Below are positions 7,232-13,465 of a stretch of DNA of 13,736 nucleotides, in pieces (position 1 is the first letter of the stretch; each line of letters starts with the position of its first letter). The notes beneath the pieces were generated by a model. The model ran no database searches and was not told the origin of the DNA. It saw nothing but the letters and a program-made list of their open reading frames with translations. The DNA lies in NCBI GenBank assembly GCA_946479075.1, contig CAMLDT010000087.1, positions 1-13,736 on the forward strand. The letters are read 5' to 3'. The translations under genes and the position numbers were made by a program. The stretch comes from an uncultured Polaromonas sp. Its GTDB lineage: Bacteria; Pseudomonadota; Gammaproteobacteria; Burkholderiales; Burkholderiaceae.

Positions 7232-8491
7232 CTAAAGAACCAGAAACGCCGCCACCGCCGTCGGACCCAGCGCACCCAGCAGCAAACCGCCTGCGCCCAC
7301 GGTCTCGTCCGTAAATCCGCGCTTGAGCAGCGCCACCCCGGCCGGATTCGGCGCATTGGCGATCACGGTCAGGCCGCCGCCGGCCACCGCTCCCGCCACC
7401 AGCATGTATTTCGACTCGTCGGAGATGCCTTCGATCAGCGAGCCGAGGTAAGTCAGCGCGGCGTTGTCGGTGATGGCGGTCAGGCCGAGCGAACCCAGAA
7501 ACAGCGCCAGCGGTTTCAGGCTGGAGACAATCGGCTGAAGCCACCAGGCCTGCATGCCGCCCAGCACCACCAGGCCCGCCAGGAAAAAACCAACCAGCAG
7601 GGCCTCCTTGATGATCAGCGGGCTCTGGTGACGCTCATAGGCCTGCGTGAAACCGAGGAACAGCAGGAAGATCCCGAGGAAGGCCACAGGGTGGTGCGCC
7701 ATCAGCACCACGGCGGCGAGCAGGCCGATGTGCACCGCCACCACGGACAGCGGCACGCGCTCTTCCCCGCCGGTTGGCGGCGGCGGCGTCCGCAGGTGGC
7801 GGCGCAGCACCCAGGTAGCAGCAGTGGCATTGACGACCACCGCCACGGCAGCCTTCCAGCCAAAGGTGGACACCATGAAGGCGCTGTCCCACTGCCACGC
7901 CGCGGCCACCATCAGCACCGGCGGCGCGGCATAAGCAGTGAGCGTGCCGCCAATGGAGACGTTGACAAACAGCACGCCCAGCGCGAAGTACTTCACGCCC
8001 TCGGGCAGCGTGGTGCGGAAGATCTGCGGGGCCAGCATCAGCGCGGCAATCGTCATGGCGGCCGGTTCGGTGATCAGCGAACCCAGCAGCGGAACTGCGG
8101 CCAGGCCCAGCCAGGCAGTGGCCATCGGCGTGGGCACCGGAAGGTAATGCGCTGCGGCATTGACCGAGGCCATCACTGCGCGCAGCACCGGCCGCGAGGC
8201 GGCGATGACCATCACCACGAAGACGAACAGGGGTTCGGTGTAGTTGCGGGACTCGGCATACGCCAGCGCATCACTGCCGCCGACCAGCAAGGCCATGGTG
8301 AGCACCAGCACGACGGCCCAGAAGCCGAAAACGACCTCGACTTCACCGAGCAGGTGAAACAGACCCGCATGGCGCGGAAACCGGTGGGACAGCCGCTCGA
8401 ACTGTTTGGCGGCAAAGGTGTGAAGCAGAGCCACCGCAAAAATAGCGGCGGCAATCATCTGAATGGATTCAGGGGTGGACAACATGGGCAC
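7232..8491 (-). CDS. putative Na+/H+ antiporter
   Basis: A 419-residue, highly hydrophobic inner-membrane protein with roughly ten to twelve predicted membrane segments. It matches the family annotated as putative Na+/H+ antiporters within the ion-transporter superfamily. Visible elements include LLGSLITEPAAMTIAALMLAP near the middle, AITDNAALTYLGSLIEG, and VIANAPNPAGVALLK near the C-terminus; acidic and Asn/Pro residues inside membrane segments are typical of cation/proton exchangers. The expected role is export of Na+ in exchange for protons; substrate is not demonstrated. GTG at 8491 is chosen because GGAG lies 5 nt before it; ATG at 8485, two codons in, is an alternative. It appears monocistronic, with 211 bp before the next gene on the same strand and 224 bp behind it. 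A -10-like TAAAAT is at 8563-8568. Confidence 0.85.
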   Translation of the reverse strand: MPMLSTPESIQMIAAAIFAVALLHTFAAKQFERLSHRFPRHAGLFHLLGEVEVVFGFWAVVLVLTMALLVGGSDALAYAESRNYTEPLFVFVVMVIAASRPVLRAVMASVNAAAHYLPVPTPMATAWLGLAAVPLLGSLITEPAAMTIAALMLAPQIFRTTLPEGVKYFALGVLFVNVSIGGTLTAYAAPPVLMVAAAWQWDSAFMVSTFGWKAAVAVVVNATAATWVLRRHLRTPPPPTGGEERVPLSVVAVHIGLLAAVVLMAHHPVAFLGIFLLFLGFTQAYERHQSPLIIKEALLVGFFLAGLVVLGGMQAWWLQPIVSSLKPLALFLGSLGLTAITDNAALTYLGSLIEGISDESKYMLVAGAVAGGGLTVIANAPNPAGVALLKRGFTDETVGAGGLLLGALGPTAVAAFLVL

Positions 8492-8562
8492 AGGTACTCC
8501 GCGTGGCGGCCCGACCGACGCATACCTGCCCTGGCGCGAACATGCGCTGACACCCAGCGGAG

Positions 8563-8568
8563 ATTTTA
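8563..8568 (-). promoter_or_regulatory. possible -10 box for the antiporter gene
   Basis: TAAAAT on the minus strand lies about 70 bp upstream of the antiporter GTG and matches five of six -10 consensus bases. No clear -35 is present. A 5-bp hairpin, CGCTG-ACACC-CAGCG (8545-8559), would lie at the transcript's start. Confidence 0.3.
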
Positions 8569-8642
8569 ACAGCGCGCCCAGCGATGCCGCGGCGGGCCTG
8601 CGCCTGCGCCATCAGGTCGCCGCGCGCCGGGCCGCTTCTGAT

Positions 8643-8660
8643 AAAAAACAGGCTGCAGCC
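8643..8660 (-). terminator. candidate intrinsic terminator downstream of the GAF gene
   Basis: Read on the minus strand, the palindrome GGCTGCAGCC (8660-8651) is followed by TGTTTTTTA (8650-8642). The T-run is good but the stem is short, because a perfect 10-bp palindrome folds with only 3-4 pairs. A second 12-bp palindrome, GGCTTGCAAGCC (8704-8715), abuts the GAF stop codon. Together they may end the GAF/regulator transcript. Confidence 0.4.
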
Positions 8661-8698
8661 CCCGTCCGTCAATGGCAAGCAGCTATCAAAAACAGAGC
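8649..8698 (+). repeat. copy A of a comamonad-type intergenic repeat
   Basis: It shares CAGG-(CAG)-CCCCCG, a 10-nt variable spacer, then the 16-mer GCAAGCAGCTATCAAA (8675-8690) with copy B near 13427. The 3' part forms GCTAT-7 nt-AGAGC, a hairpin with one mismatch. From memory, elements with this core are scattered through Comamonadaceae intergenic regions; no search was run. It lies 3' of the GAF gene. Confidence 0.6.
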
Positions 8699-8715
8699 AA
8701 ATCGGCTTGCAAGCC

Positions 8716-9195
8716 TCAGGCCGTGCGTGCGCGCTTGGCCAGGGTGTCCATGGCGGCCAGACGCAGCACCCGCAGCGTTTCGACCTGCTCTTCGGTGACG
8801 TGCTTCACCCGGGTGTCGTAAATGCACAGGGTGCCGACGGTATGCCCTTCAAACCCGAGCCGCGCAGAGGCATAAAAGCGGATGAAGGGCACGCCGGTGA
8901 CCATCGGGTGATCGGCAAAGCGCGGGTCGGCCTGCGTGTCCGGGATCACCAGCAGGTCGTCATCGCAGTGGAAGAAGATTTCACAGAACGAGGTGTCGGC
9001 CGGCGACTCGGCCAGCGACACGCCGATGCAGGCCTTGAACCAGTCGCGGTCCGCGTCCAGCAGGTTGACCATCGAGATCGGCACATCGAAGGCCTTGGCA
9101 AGCGTGCGGGTCAGGTCGTCGTAAACCACCTCGGCGGCCGTGTCGAGCACAGCCAGCCGGCGCAGGGCTTCCAGGCGTTCGTGGTCGTGGCGCAT
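8716..9195 (-). CDS. free-standing GAF-domain protein
   Basis: A 159-residue soluble protein that is essentially one GAF domain. The N-terminal helix (ERLEALRRLAVLDTAAE) is followed by DVPISMVNLLDADRDWFKA, then DTSFCEIFFHCDDDLLVIPD, ADPRFADHPMV, and FYASARLGFEGHTVGTLCIYD. This order is typical of small GAF proteins and of the N-terminal sensor of diguanylate cyclases and histidine kinases. Here no output domain follows: the chain ends about 15 residues after the last GAF helix. GAF domains bind small ligands or act in protein contacts; the ligand is unknown. The gene starts 27 bp after the XRE regulator's stop and is probably cotranscribed with it, so it may sense a signal for, or be controlled by, that regulator. 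The ribosome site is weak, but no nearer Met gives a complete domain. Confidence 0.85.
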   Translation of the reverse strand: MRHDHERLEALRRLAVLDTAAEVVYDDLTRTLAKAFDVPISMVNLLDADRDWFKACIGVSLAESPADTSFCEIFFHCDDDLLVIPDTQADPRFADHPMVTGVPFIRFYASARLGFEGHTVGTLCIYDTRVKHVTEEQVETLRVLRLAAMDTLAKRARTA

Positions 9196-9222
9196 GGGCG
9201 GCGGCGCAGAATCCGCTGGCCC

Positions 9223-9651
9223 TCAGCCGGCCAAGCGGGCGGCAGCCTGCTTCTTGCTCAGGCTGCGCAGCGCGGCAATGGCCGCGAACTGGCTGGCGCG
9301 CGGGCGGGTTTTGCCGTTTTCCCACTTGTAGACAGACTGGTCAGAAACCCCGAGCAGCTTGCCGGCCTCCGCAGCCGACAGCCCCAGGCGCTTTCTTTGC
9401 GCCATCAGCCCGCTGGCGCTGAAACGGAAACTGCCGGCCGGCGGGCCGGCCTGGGGCGCGGCCACTTTGGCACCTGACTGCTTGCCCAGACGTTTGACGA
9501 GTTGCTCCAGCGCGGCAATGCGGCGTTTCAAGGCAGCAATGTCGGAGCGGTGTGTCGCCGAGGACTTTTTCAGGGGCTGCGTGTCGGTGCGCACTTCCTT
9601 GCGGGCGACGCGCGCGATCTCTTCTTTCAAAACACTTGCAATGTTGGGCAT
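9223..9651 (-). CDS. XRE-type helix-turn-helix regulator with N-terminal coiled coil
   Basis: A 142-residue protein. Residues ~36-56 (SDIAALKRRIAALEQLVKRL) form a probable coiled coil for oligomerisation. A Gly/Pro/Ala linker (~60-72) leads to a C-terminal Cro/CI-type helix-turn-helix at ~80-125: LMAQRKRLGLSAAEAGKLLG, VSDQSVYKWENGKTRPR. The Q-S-V-Y-K-W-E-N-G-K segment is the characteristic recognition helix and following turn. The order is reversed relative to CI-like repressors, where the DNA-binding part is N-terminal; this arrangement is found in a proteobacterial family whose function I do not know. AAAGG lies a few bases before ATG. A perfect inverted repeat at 9675-9693, 24 bp upstream of the start, is a plausible autoregulatory operator. 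The GAF gene follows after 27 bp. Confidence 0.85.
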   Translation of the reverse strand: MPNIASVLKEEIARVARKEVRTDTQPLKKSSATHRSDIAALKRRIAALEQLVKRLGKQSGAKVAAPQAGPPAGSFRFSASGLMAQRKRLGLSAAEAGKLLGVSDQSVYKWENGKTRPRASQFAAIAALRSLSKKQAAARLAG

Positions 9652-9674
9652 GGGCCTTTGGTTCCAGATAAAAG

Positions 9675-9693
9675 AGCACCTATCTTAGGTGCT
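9675..9693. promoter_or_regulatory. perfect 8-bp inverted repeat upstream of the XRE regulator gene
   Basis: AGCACCTA-TCT-TAGGTGCT (arms 9675-9682 and 9686-9693) lies in the 59-bp gap between the regulator start and the upstream membrane-protein stop. It could be the regulator's operator. Alternatively, read on the minus strand, the hairpin is followed by CTTTTATC and could be a short intrinsic terminator for the membrane-protein gene. The two roles are not exclusive. Confidence 0.5.
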
Positions 9694-9710
9694 GGCCACC
9701 TCATCCTGAT

Positions 9711-10544
9711 TCATGGGCTTTGCCGGGCCATCCGGGGCCACCGCCCGGCACGCTCGAACACGCCTCTGACCACAGCATACAACGCCCAGAGCAGCAGCAG
9801 CGGAATCACCAGGGTCTGCAGCAAAAAGATGACGATCAGCCGGATGATGTGTTCGGTGGCCTGCTCGGCGGCCTGCTTGAGCGCCTCGAAGCGCGCCTTC
9901 ACATTGGCATTCTCGGCCAGCCAGCCCTTGATCCGGTCCAGCACACCCTGGCTTTCCGTTACCTGCGGCGGAGCCAGTTTGGCCGCTTGTGTGGAGGAAG
10001 TGTCGATCAGCTGCTGGCTGGCCTGGTAGTCGGGCGCCAGGAATTTTTGCCACAGCAGGTCGCTGCCCAGCGTCACCACGGGAATCGCAAAACGCAGCAT
10101 CAGTGCGATCACCAGCGCGCGCGACAGCCAGGCAGGCACAGGCTGCTGCCGCAGGGACAGCCAGGCCCAGCCCAGCGCCAGCACGCTCAGCGCCAGCGAG
10201 ACCACCCAGTAGCCGCCCATGGCGATCAGCGCCTTCTGCACGCCAAAAGCTACGCTGGCGGCCAGCATCAGTGTCGAAAACTTCTCCACCAGGTCATTGA
10301 CCGGATCGAGCAACTGCCCGGGCGTGAGGGTGACGCCGACGCCCAGCGGCTGCACCGACAGCTCGGTGCCCTGCGCCACCGAGATCACGGCGTTGAGCGC
10401 CCGGGCCGAGGAGAAGCTGATCAGCGCGCGTTTCAGGCCGGCGTCCACCTGCGCGGTGGCAGGCGCATCCAGGGGCGCCAGCCAGGCGCAGGCCACGGCG
10501 GCCAGCATGAACACGGCAAGGGCGTATCGGCGAAGGCGGGGCAT
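9711..10544 (-). CDS. inner-membrane protein of unknown function
   Basis: A 277-residue protein I do not recognise. Residues 1-25 are a basic then hydrophobic segment (MPRLRRYALAVFMLAAVACAWLA), either a signal peptide or first helix. A mostly polar stretch (~30-85) follows, then hydrophobic segments at about 88-108, 112-132, 140-162 and 232-258 (IIRLIVIFLLQTLVIPLLLLW). Between the last two is a ~70-residue hydrophilic, helical, Gln/Ala-rich stretch (LIDTSSTQAAKLA to EALKQAAEQATEH). The tail is basic (RGVFERAGRWPRMAR), which suggests a cytoplasmic C-terminus. A good ribosome site (GAGGA, 5 nt spacing) supports ATG at 10544. It is divergent from the lipoprotein gene across 142 bp, and 59 bp upstream of the XRE regulator. 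No enzymatic motif is visible. Confidence 0.75.
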   Translation of the reverse strand: MPRLRRYALAVFMLAAVACAWLAPLDAPATAQVDAGLKRALISFSSARALNAVISVAQGTELSVQPLGVGVTLTPGQLLDPVNDLVEKFSTLMLAASVAFGVQKALIAMGGYWVVSLALSVLALGWAWLSLRQQPVPAWLSRALVIALMLRFAIPVVTLGSDLLWQKFLAPDYQASQQLIDTSSTQAAKLAPPQVTESQGVLDRIKGWLAENANVKARFEALKQAAEQATEHIIRLIVIFLLQTLVIPLLLLWALYAVVRGVFERAGRWPRMARQSP

Positions 10545-10549
10545 GGCGT

Positions 10550-10554
10550 TCCTC
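10550..10554 (-). promoter_or_regulatory. ribosome binding site of the unknown membrane-protein gene
   Basis: GAGGA on the minus strand lies 5 nt before ATG at 10544, one of the clearest Shine-Dalgarno sequences in the window. It fixes this start. Confidence 0.65.
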
Positions 10555-10623
10555 GAAAAACATCAACGCCGGCAGGGCTTGCACACGCGTCGGGAACCAG
10601 CATACCGCGTCTGCAGCCACCGC

Positions 10624-10629
10624 TACAAT
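10624..10629 (+). promoter_or_regulatory. probable -10 box for the lipoprotein gene
   Basis: TACAAT in the context GCTACAATCG matches five of six -10 consensus bases and lies 57 bp upstream of ATG at 10687. No clear -35 is visible at the usual spacing. It lies inside the 142-bp divergent gap, the expected place for a promoter. Confidence 0.45.
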
Positions 10630-10686
10630 CGCGCTGCCTGCGGCCACCGGCCCCAGGCGCTGTTGCCACTCCGGGAGCTTCCAGCC

Positions 10687-11133
10687 ATGACCGCCCTCAA
10701 AACCCTGCTCGTGTTGCTCACCGCCTGCCTGATGCTGGCCTGCAGCAACATGGGCAATGCGCCCATCGCCAACGACAGCACCGTCAGCGGCAACATCGCC
10801 AAACAACTCGCCGGCGATGTGCCCTTGCCCCAGGACGCGGTCATCAAACAGCAAGACACGCTGGTCATGGGCACGGGCGCCAGCTGGACCGGCCGGCTGA
10901 GCCTGGCGGTCTCGGGCGAGCCGCAGACCGTGTTCGCCTGGTTCCGCGACAGCATGCCCGGCGCCGGCTGGACGCTGACCTCCAGCTCGTTTTCCAAACT
11001 GAGCCTGCTGACCTTCACCAAGGCCGAACGCATGGCCACGGTGCAGATGCAGGGCAGCAGCTTTGGCGGCAACGAGGTGTTGATCACGGTGGCGCCGGCG
11101 GTGCGCCCGGCAGCGCCCGGCGCGCGGCCTTAA
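10687..11133 (+). CDS. small predicted lipoprotein of unknown function
   Basis: A 148-residue protein with a lipoprotein-type signal: basic/hydrophobic MTALKTLLVLLTACLMLACSN. Two cysteines could be lipidated. Cys14 has the better lipobox (LTAC) but a very short signal; Cys19 (MLAC) gives a more usual length. The mature part, from about residue 40, contains LPQDAVIKQQDTLVMG, WTGRLSLAVSG, a WFRDSMPGAGWTLTSSS helix-turn segment and TFTKAERMATVQM. This resembles small alpha/beta domains with a hydrophobic core, but I cannot name the family. ATG at 10687 is preferred over upstream in-frame starts because it gives the signal peptide and has GGGAG 9 nt before it. The gene converges on the CorC-type gene with an 18-bp gap. 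Confidence 0.78.
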   Translation: MTALKTLLVLLTACLMLACSNMGNAPIANDSTVSGNIAKQLAGDVPLPQDAVIKQQDTLVMGTGASWTGRLSLAVSGEPQTVFAWFRDSMPGAGWTLTSSSFSKLSLLTFTKAERMATVQMQGSSFGGNEVLITVAPAVRPAAPGARP

Positions 11134-11156
11134 CGCGGCGTTAACACGGCCTTAAG
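11124..11156. repeat. 3 x 11-bp tandem repeat spanning two convergent stop codons
   Basis: Three imperfect units, GCGGCCTTAAC (11124-11134), GCGGCGTTAAC (11135-11145) and ACGGCCTTAAG (11146-11156), run head to tail. The lipoprotein TAA (11131-11133) lies in unit 1 and the opposing CorC TAA (11152-11154) in unit 3. Nested in it is the palindrome TTAACGC-G-GCGTTAA (11130-11144), which may serve as a bidirectional 3'-end hairpin, although no T-tract follows. Confidence 0.65.
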
Positions 11157-12510
11157 CCCGGTCCTGGTCCTTCTTCGAGGGGGGCGCGTCCGGCAACGCG
11201 GTGGCCAGCACCTTGTCGATGCGTTTGCCGTCCAGGTCCAAGACCTCGAACACCCAGCCAGCCGCTTCCACCGTGTCGCCGACCGAAAGCAGCCGGCCCG
11301 AGGCGCTTTGCAGCAAGCCTGCGACGGTGTTGTAGCGCCCCTTGTCTTCTTCGGGCAGATCCCGGATCTCCAGCCGGGCTTTCAGCTCCGACACCGGCAT
11401 CACCCCATCGAGCAGCCAGCTCCCATCAGCGCGCTGCGTGGCCCAGGCGTCCATCTGCGCGCCGGGCTGCAGTTCACCGGTGATCGCCTGCAGCATGTCC
11501 ATCGGCGTCATCAGACCCTGCACCACGCCGTATTCGTCGACCACAAAGACGATGCGGGTGGACTGCTTGCGAAACTGTTCCAGCAGCTCCATGCCAGTCA
11601 GGGTTTCAGGCACAAACACCGCCGGGATGGCATAGGCGGCGATGCGGTCGTCCATGGTCGGGGTGCTGCCCGTGCCGGTGCCCTCACCAACGGGCTGGAT
11701 CTGCCCACGCAGCGCGAGCAGCTTGGCGACATTGACCACGCCCACCACGTCGTCCAGGCTGCCCCGGCACACCGGATACCACGAATGTCCGGTGGCGCCG
11801 GCCTTGTCGATGGCCTGCGCCACGGTATCACCGGCGTCTATCCACTCGATGTCCGAACGCGGCAACATCAGCGAGGGCAGCAAGCGGTCGTCGAGCAGGA
11901 AGACGTTTTGCACCATCTGGTGCTCGTGCTCCTCGATCAGCCCGGCGTCCAGGCCTTCTTCGAGGCTGGCGGCGATTTCCTCATCGGTCACGGTGCGCTC
12001 GCCAGCGTTGTCCACCCGCAGCAGCTTGAGCACCGCATGCGTGCTGAACGACAACAGGCGCACAAAAGGCTTGGCCCCGGTGGCCACCCACATCATGGGT
12101 CGCGAGACCAGGCGCGCGACGGTTTCCGGGTAAAGCTGGCCGATGCGCTTGGGCACCAGCTCGCCGAACACGATGGTGATGAAGGTGATGATGGTCACGA
12201 CCAGCGCCGTGGCGGTGATTTCGGCCGCGCGTGCGGGCGTGCCCAGGGTCTGCAACCAGGCCGCGAGATTACCGCTGAAAGCCGCCTCGCCGATGATGCC
12301 GTTGAGCATGCCGATGGAGGTGATGCCGACCTGCACCGATGACAGGAACTGGGTGGGATTTTCGAGCAAGGTCAGCGCGGCCGCCGCCCCCTTGTCGCCC
12401 GACTCCGCCATCGCATTGAGCCGCGCCTTGCGGCTGGAAGCCAGTGCCAGCTCCGACATGGCAAAGACGCCGTTGAGCAGCGTCAGGAGGGCGATGAGGA
12501 AGAAATCCAT
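11152..12510 (-). CDS. CNNM/DUF21-CBS-CorC transporter-associated ('hemolysin family') membrane protein
   Basis: A 452-residue protein from ATG at 12510. The N-terminal CNNM/DUF21 membrane domain (~1-190) starts MDFFLIALLTLLNGVFAMSE, the family's usual opening, and includes SSVQVGITSIGMLNG and IVFGELVPKRIG. A pair of CBS domains follows (~205-340): MLPRSDIEWIDAGDTV, then RIVFVVDEYGVVQGLMTPMD. The C-terminal CorC_HlyC domain (~360-435) contains WLLDGVMPVSELKARL and YNTVAGLLQ. Relatives (CorC, YtfL, YfjD, bacterial CNNM proteins) are linked to Mg2+/cation or polyamine export and resistance; 'hemolysin' is a historical label. CBS domains usually sense adenine nucleotides, which is notable next to apaH. 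An in-frame GTG 30 bp upstream would overlap the divergent apaH start, so the family-typical ATG is preferred. The exact substrate is unknown. Confidence 0.9.
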   Translation of the reverse strand: MDFFLIALLTLLNGVFAMSELALASSRKARLNAMAESGDKGAAAALTLLENPTQFLSSVQVGITSIGMLNGIIGEAAFSGNLAAWLQTLGTPARAAEITATALVVTIITFITIVFGELVPKRIGQLYPETVARLVSRPMMWVATGAKPFVRLLSFSTHAVLKLLRVDNAGERTVTDEEIAASLEEGLDAGLIEEHEHQMVQNVFLLDDRLLPSLMLPRSDIEWIDAGDTVAQAIDKAGATGHSWYPVCRGSLDDVVGVVNVAKLLALRGQIQPVGEGTGTGSTPTMDDRIAAYAIPAVFVPETLTGMELLEQFRKQSTRIVFVVDEYGVVQGLMTPMDMLQAITGELQPGAQMDAWATQRADGSWLLDGVMPVSELKARLEIRDLPEEDKGRYNTVAGLLQSASGRLLSVGDTVEAAGWVFEVLDLDGKRIDKVLATALPDAPPSKKDQDRA

Positions 12511-12533
12511 GAATCCGCAGGCAGAATGAACAC

Positions 12534-13385
12534 ATGGCACTTTACATGATCGGCGACCTGCAGGGCTGCCATGAACCGCTGCAACGCCTGCTGCAGACCA
12601 TCGATTTCTCGGCCAGCCGCGACAAGCTGTTTGTGCTGGGCGATCTGGTCAACCGCGGGCCGGACTCGCTGGCCGTGCTGCGCAGCCTGGCGCAACTTGG
12701 CGACGCAGCGCAATGCCTGCTCGGCAACCACGACCTGAACCTGCTGGGCATCGCGCACGGTTTGCGCAAGCCGCATCGCGGCGATACCGTGCAGCAGGTG
12801 CTGGACGCCCCGGACCGCGCGGCGCTCCTCGACTGGCTGCGCCACCGGCGCATGGCGATGTTTGAACACGGCTGGCTGATGGTGCACGCCGGCGTGTTGC
12901 CGGCCTGGAGCGTCGCGCAAACACTGGCGCTGGCCGGCGAGGTGGAGCACGCGCTGCGCGGCGCGGAGCTGGCCGGCTTTCTTCGCGGCATGTATGGCAA
13001 CACCCCGGACCGGTGGGACGATGCGCTGCAGGGTGCCGACCGTTCGCGCGTGATTGTCAACGCGCTGACCCGCATGCGCTTTTGCACCGCTGACGGCGCG
13101 ATGGAATTTGCCAGCACCGGCGGCACGCAAACCGCGCTGCCAGGTTACCTGCCCTGGTTTGAAGTGCCGGGCCGCGCCACCGCCGGCACGCCGGTGGCGT
13201 TTGGCCACTGGTCCACGCTGGGCGCCGACACCGCGGCTGCAGGTGGCGGCCTGCTCAGCAACACGCTGCCGCTGGACACGGGCTGCGTCTGGGGCGGTTG
13301 CCTGACCGCAGCGCGGCTGGCAGAAGCGGGCCCAGGGTTTGAGTTGATCACGGTGAAATGCGCCCAGGCGCAGGCACCGGGCTGA
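12534..13385 (+). CDS. apaH: symmetrical bis(5'-nucleosyl)-tetraphosphatase (Ap4A hydrolase)
   Basis: A 283-residue protein with the full metallophosphoesterase motif set: GDLQGCH (Asp8, His13), GDLVNRG (Asp37, Asn40, Arg41), GNHD (Asn65, His66, Asp67), VHAGV (His118) and FGHWSTLG (His225). The overall order and the length match bacterial ApaH. The enzyme splits diadenosine tetraphosphate into two ADP and, in Escherichia coli, also removes Np4-type caps from RNA. It acts in the cytoplasm with a two-metal centre. MALYMIGDLQG is the usual N-terminus, so ATG at 12534 is secure although no strong Shine-Dalgarno precedes it. It is divergent from the CorC-type gene with only 23 bp between the start codons, and converges on the YihY-family gene. 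It is not linked to rsmA/pdxA/apaG, its Escherichia coli partners, in this window. Confidence 0.97.
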   Translation: MALYMIGDLQGCHEPLQRLLQTIDFSASRDKLFVLGDLVNRGPDSLAVLRSLAQLGDAAQCLLGNHDLNLLGIAHGLRKPHRGDTVQQVLDAPDRAALLDWLRHRRMAMFEHGWLMVHAGVLPAWSVAQTLALAGEVEHALRGAELAGFLRGMYGNTPDRWDDALQGADRSRVIVNALTRMRFCTADGAMEFASTGGTQTALPGYLPWFEVPGRATAGTPVAFGHWSTLGADTAAAGGGLLSNTLPLDTGCVWGGCLTAARLAEAGPGFELITVKCAQAQAPG

Positions 13386-13399
13386 AGTTTCAAGCATTT

Positions 13400-13450
13400 C
13401 AGGCCTCCAGCCCCCGCCAGTCGGGCGCAAGCAGCTATCAAATCAATAGC
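13400..13450 (+). repeat. copy B of a comamonad-type intergenic repeat
   Basis: This is the partner of copy A: CAGGCCTCCAG, CCCCCG, a 10-nt spacer, and GCAAGCAGCTATCAAA (13427-13442). Its 3' part forms a perfect hairpin, GCTAT-CAAATCA-ATAGC (13434-13450), where copy A has one mismatch and the same 7-nt loop. It fills most of the 80-bp gap between the convergent apaH and YihY-family genes and may double as a 3'-end structure for them. Confidence 0.65.
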
Positions 13451-13465
13451 ATCTGGAGGGACCAG

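Noticed and set aside
8492..8562. Riboswitch (for example a Na+-responsive RNA) before the antiporter
   Set aside because: The candidate leader is only about 65 nt with one 5-bp hairpin; no recognisable riboswitch core.
7202..8569. 455-codon plus-strand open frame
   Set aside because: Antisense to the antiporter; the product is a His/Gln/Arg/Gly-rich chain typical of the reverse complement of hydrophobic coding sequence.
10219..10686. Upstream in-frame extension of the lipoprotein gene
   Set aside because: It would bury the signal peptide and lipobox inside the chain and overlap the divergent membrane-protein gene; ATG at 10687 has a ribosome site.
9720..11144. 474-codon plus-strand open frame
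   Set aside because: Spans the antisense of the membrane-protein gene and a wrong frame of the lipoprotein gene; low-complexity Gln/Arg/His content and no domain.
12511..12540. Ten-codon N-terminal extension of the CorC-type gene from GTG
   Set aside because: It would overlap the apaH start; the family normally starts at the M-D-F-F-L-I position.
12483..13430. 315-codon minus-strand open frame
   Set aside because: Antisense to apaH, which has every catalytic motif.
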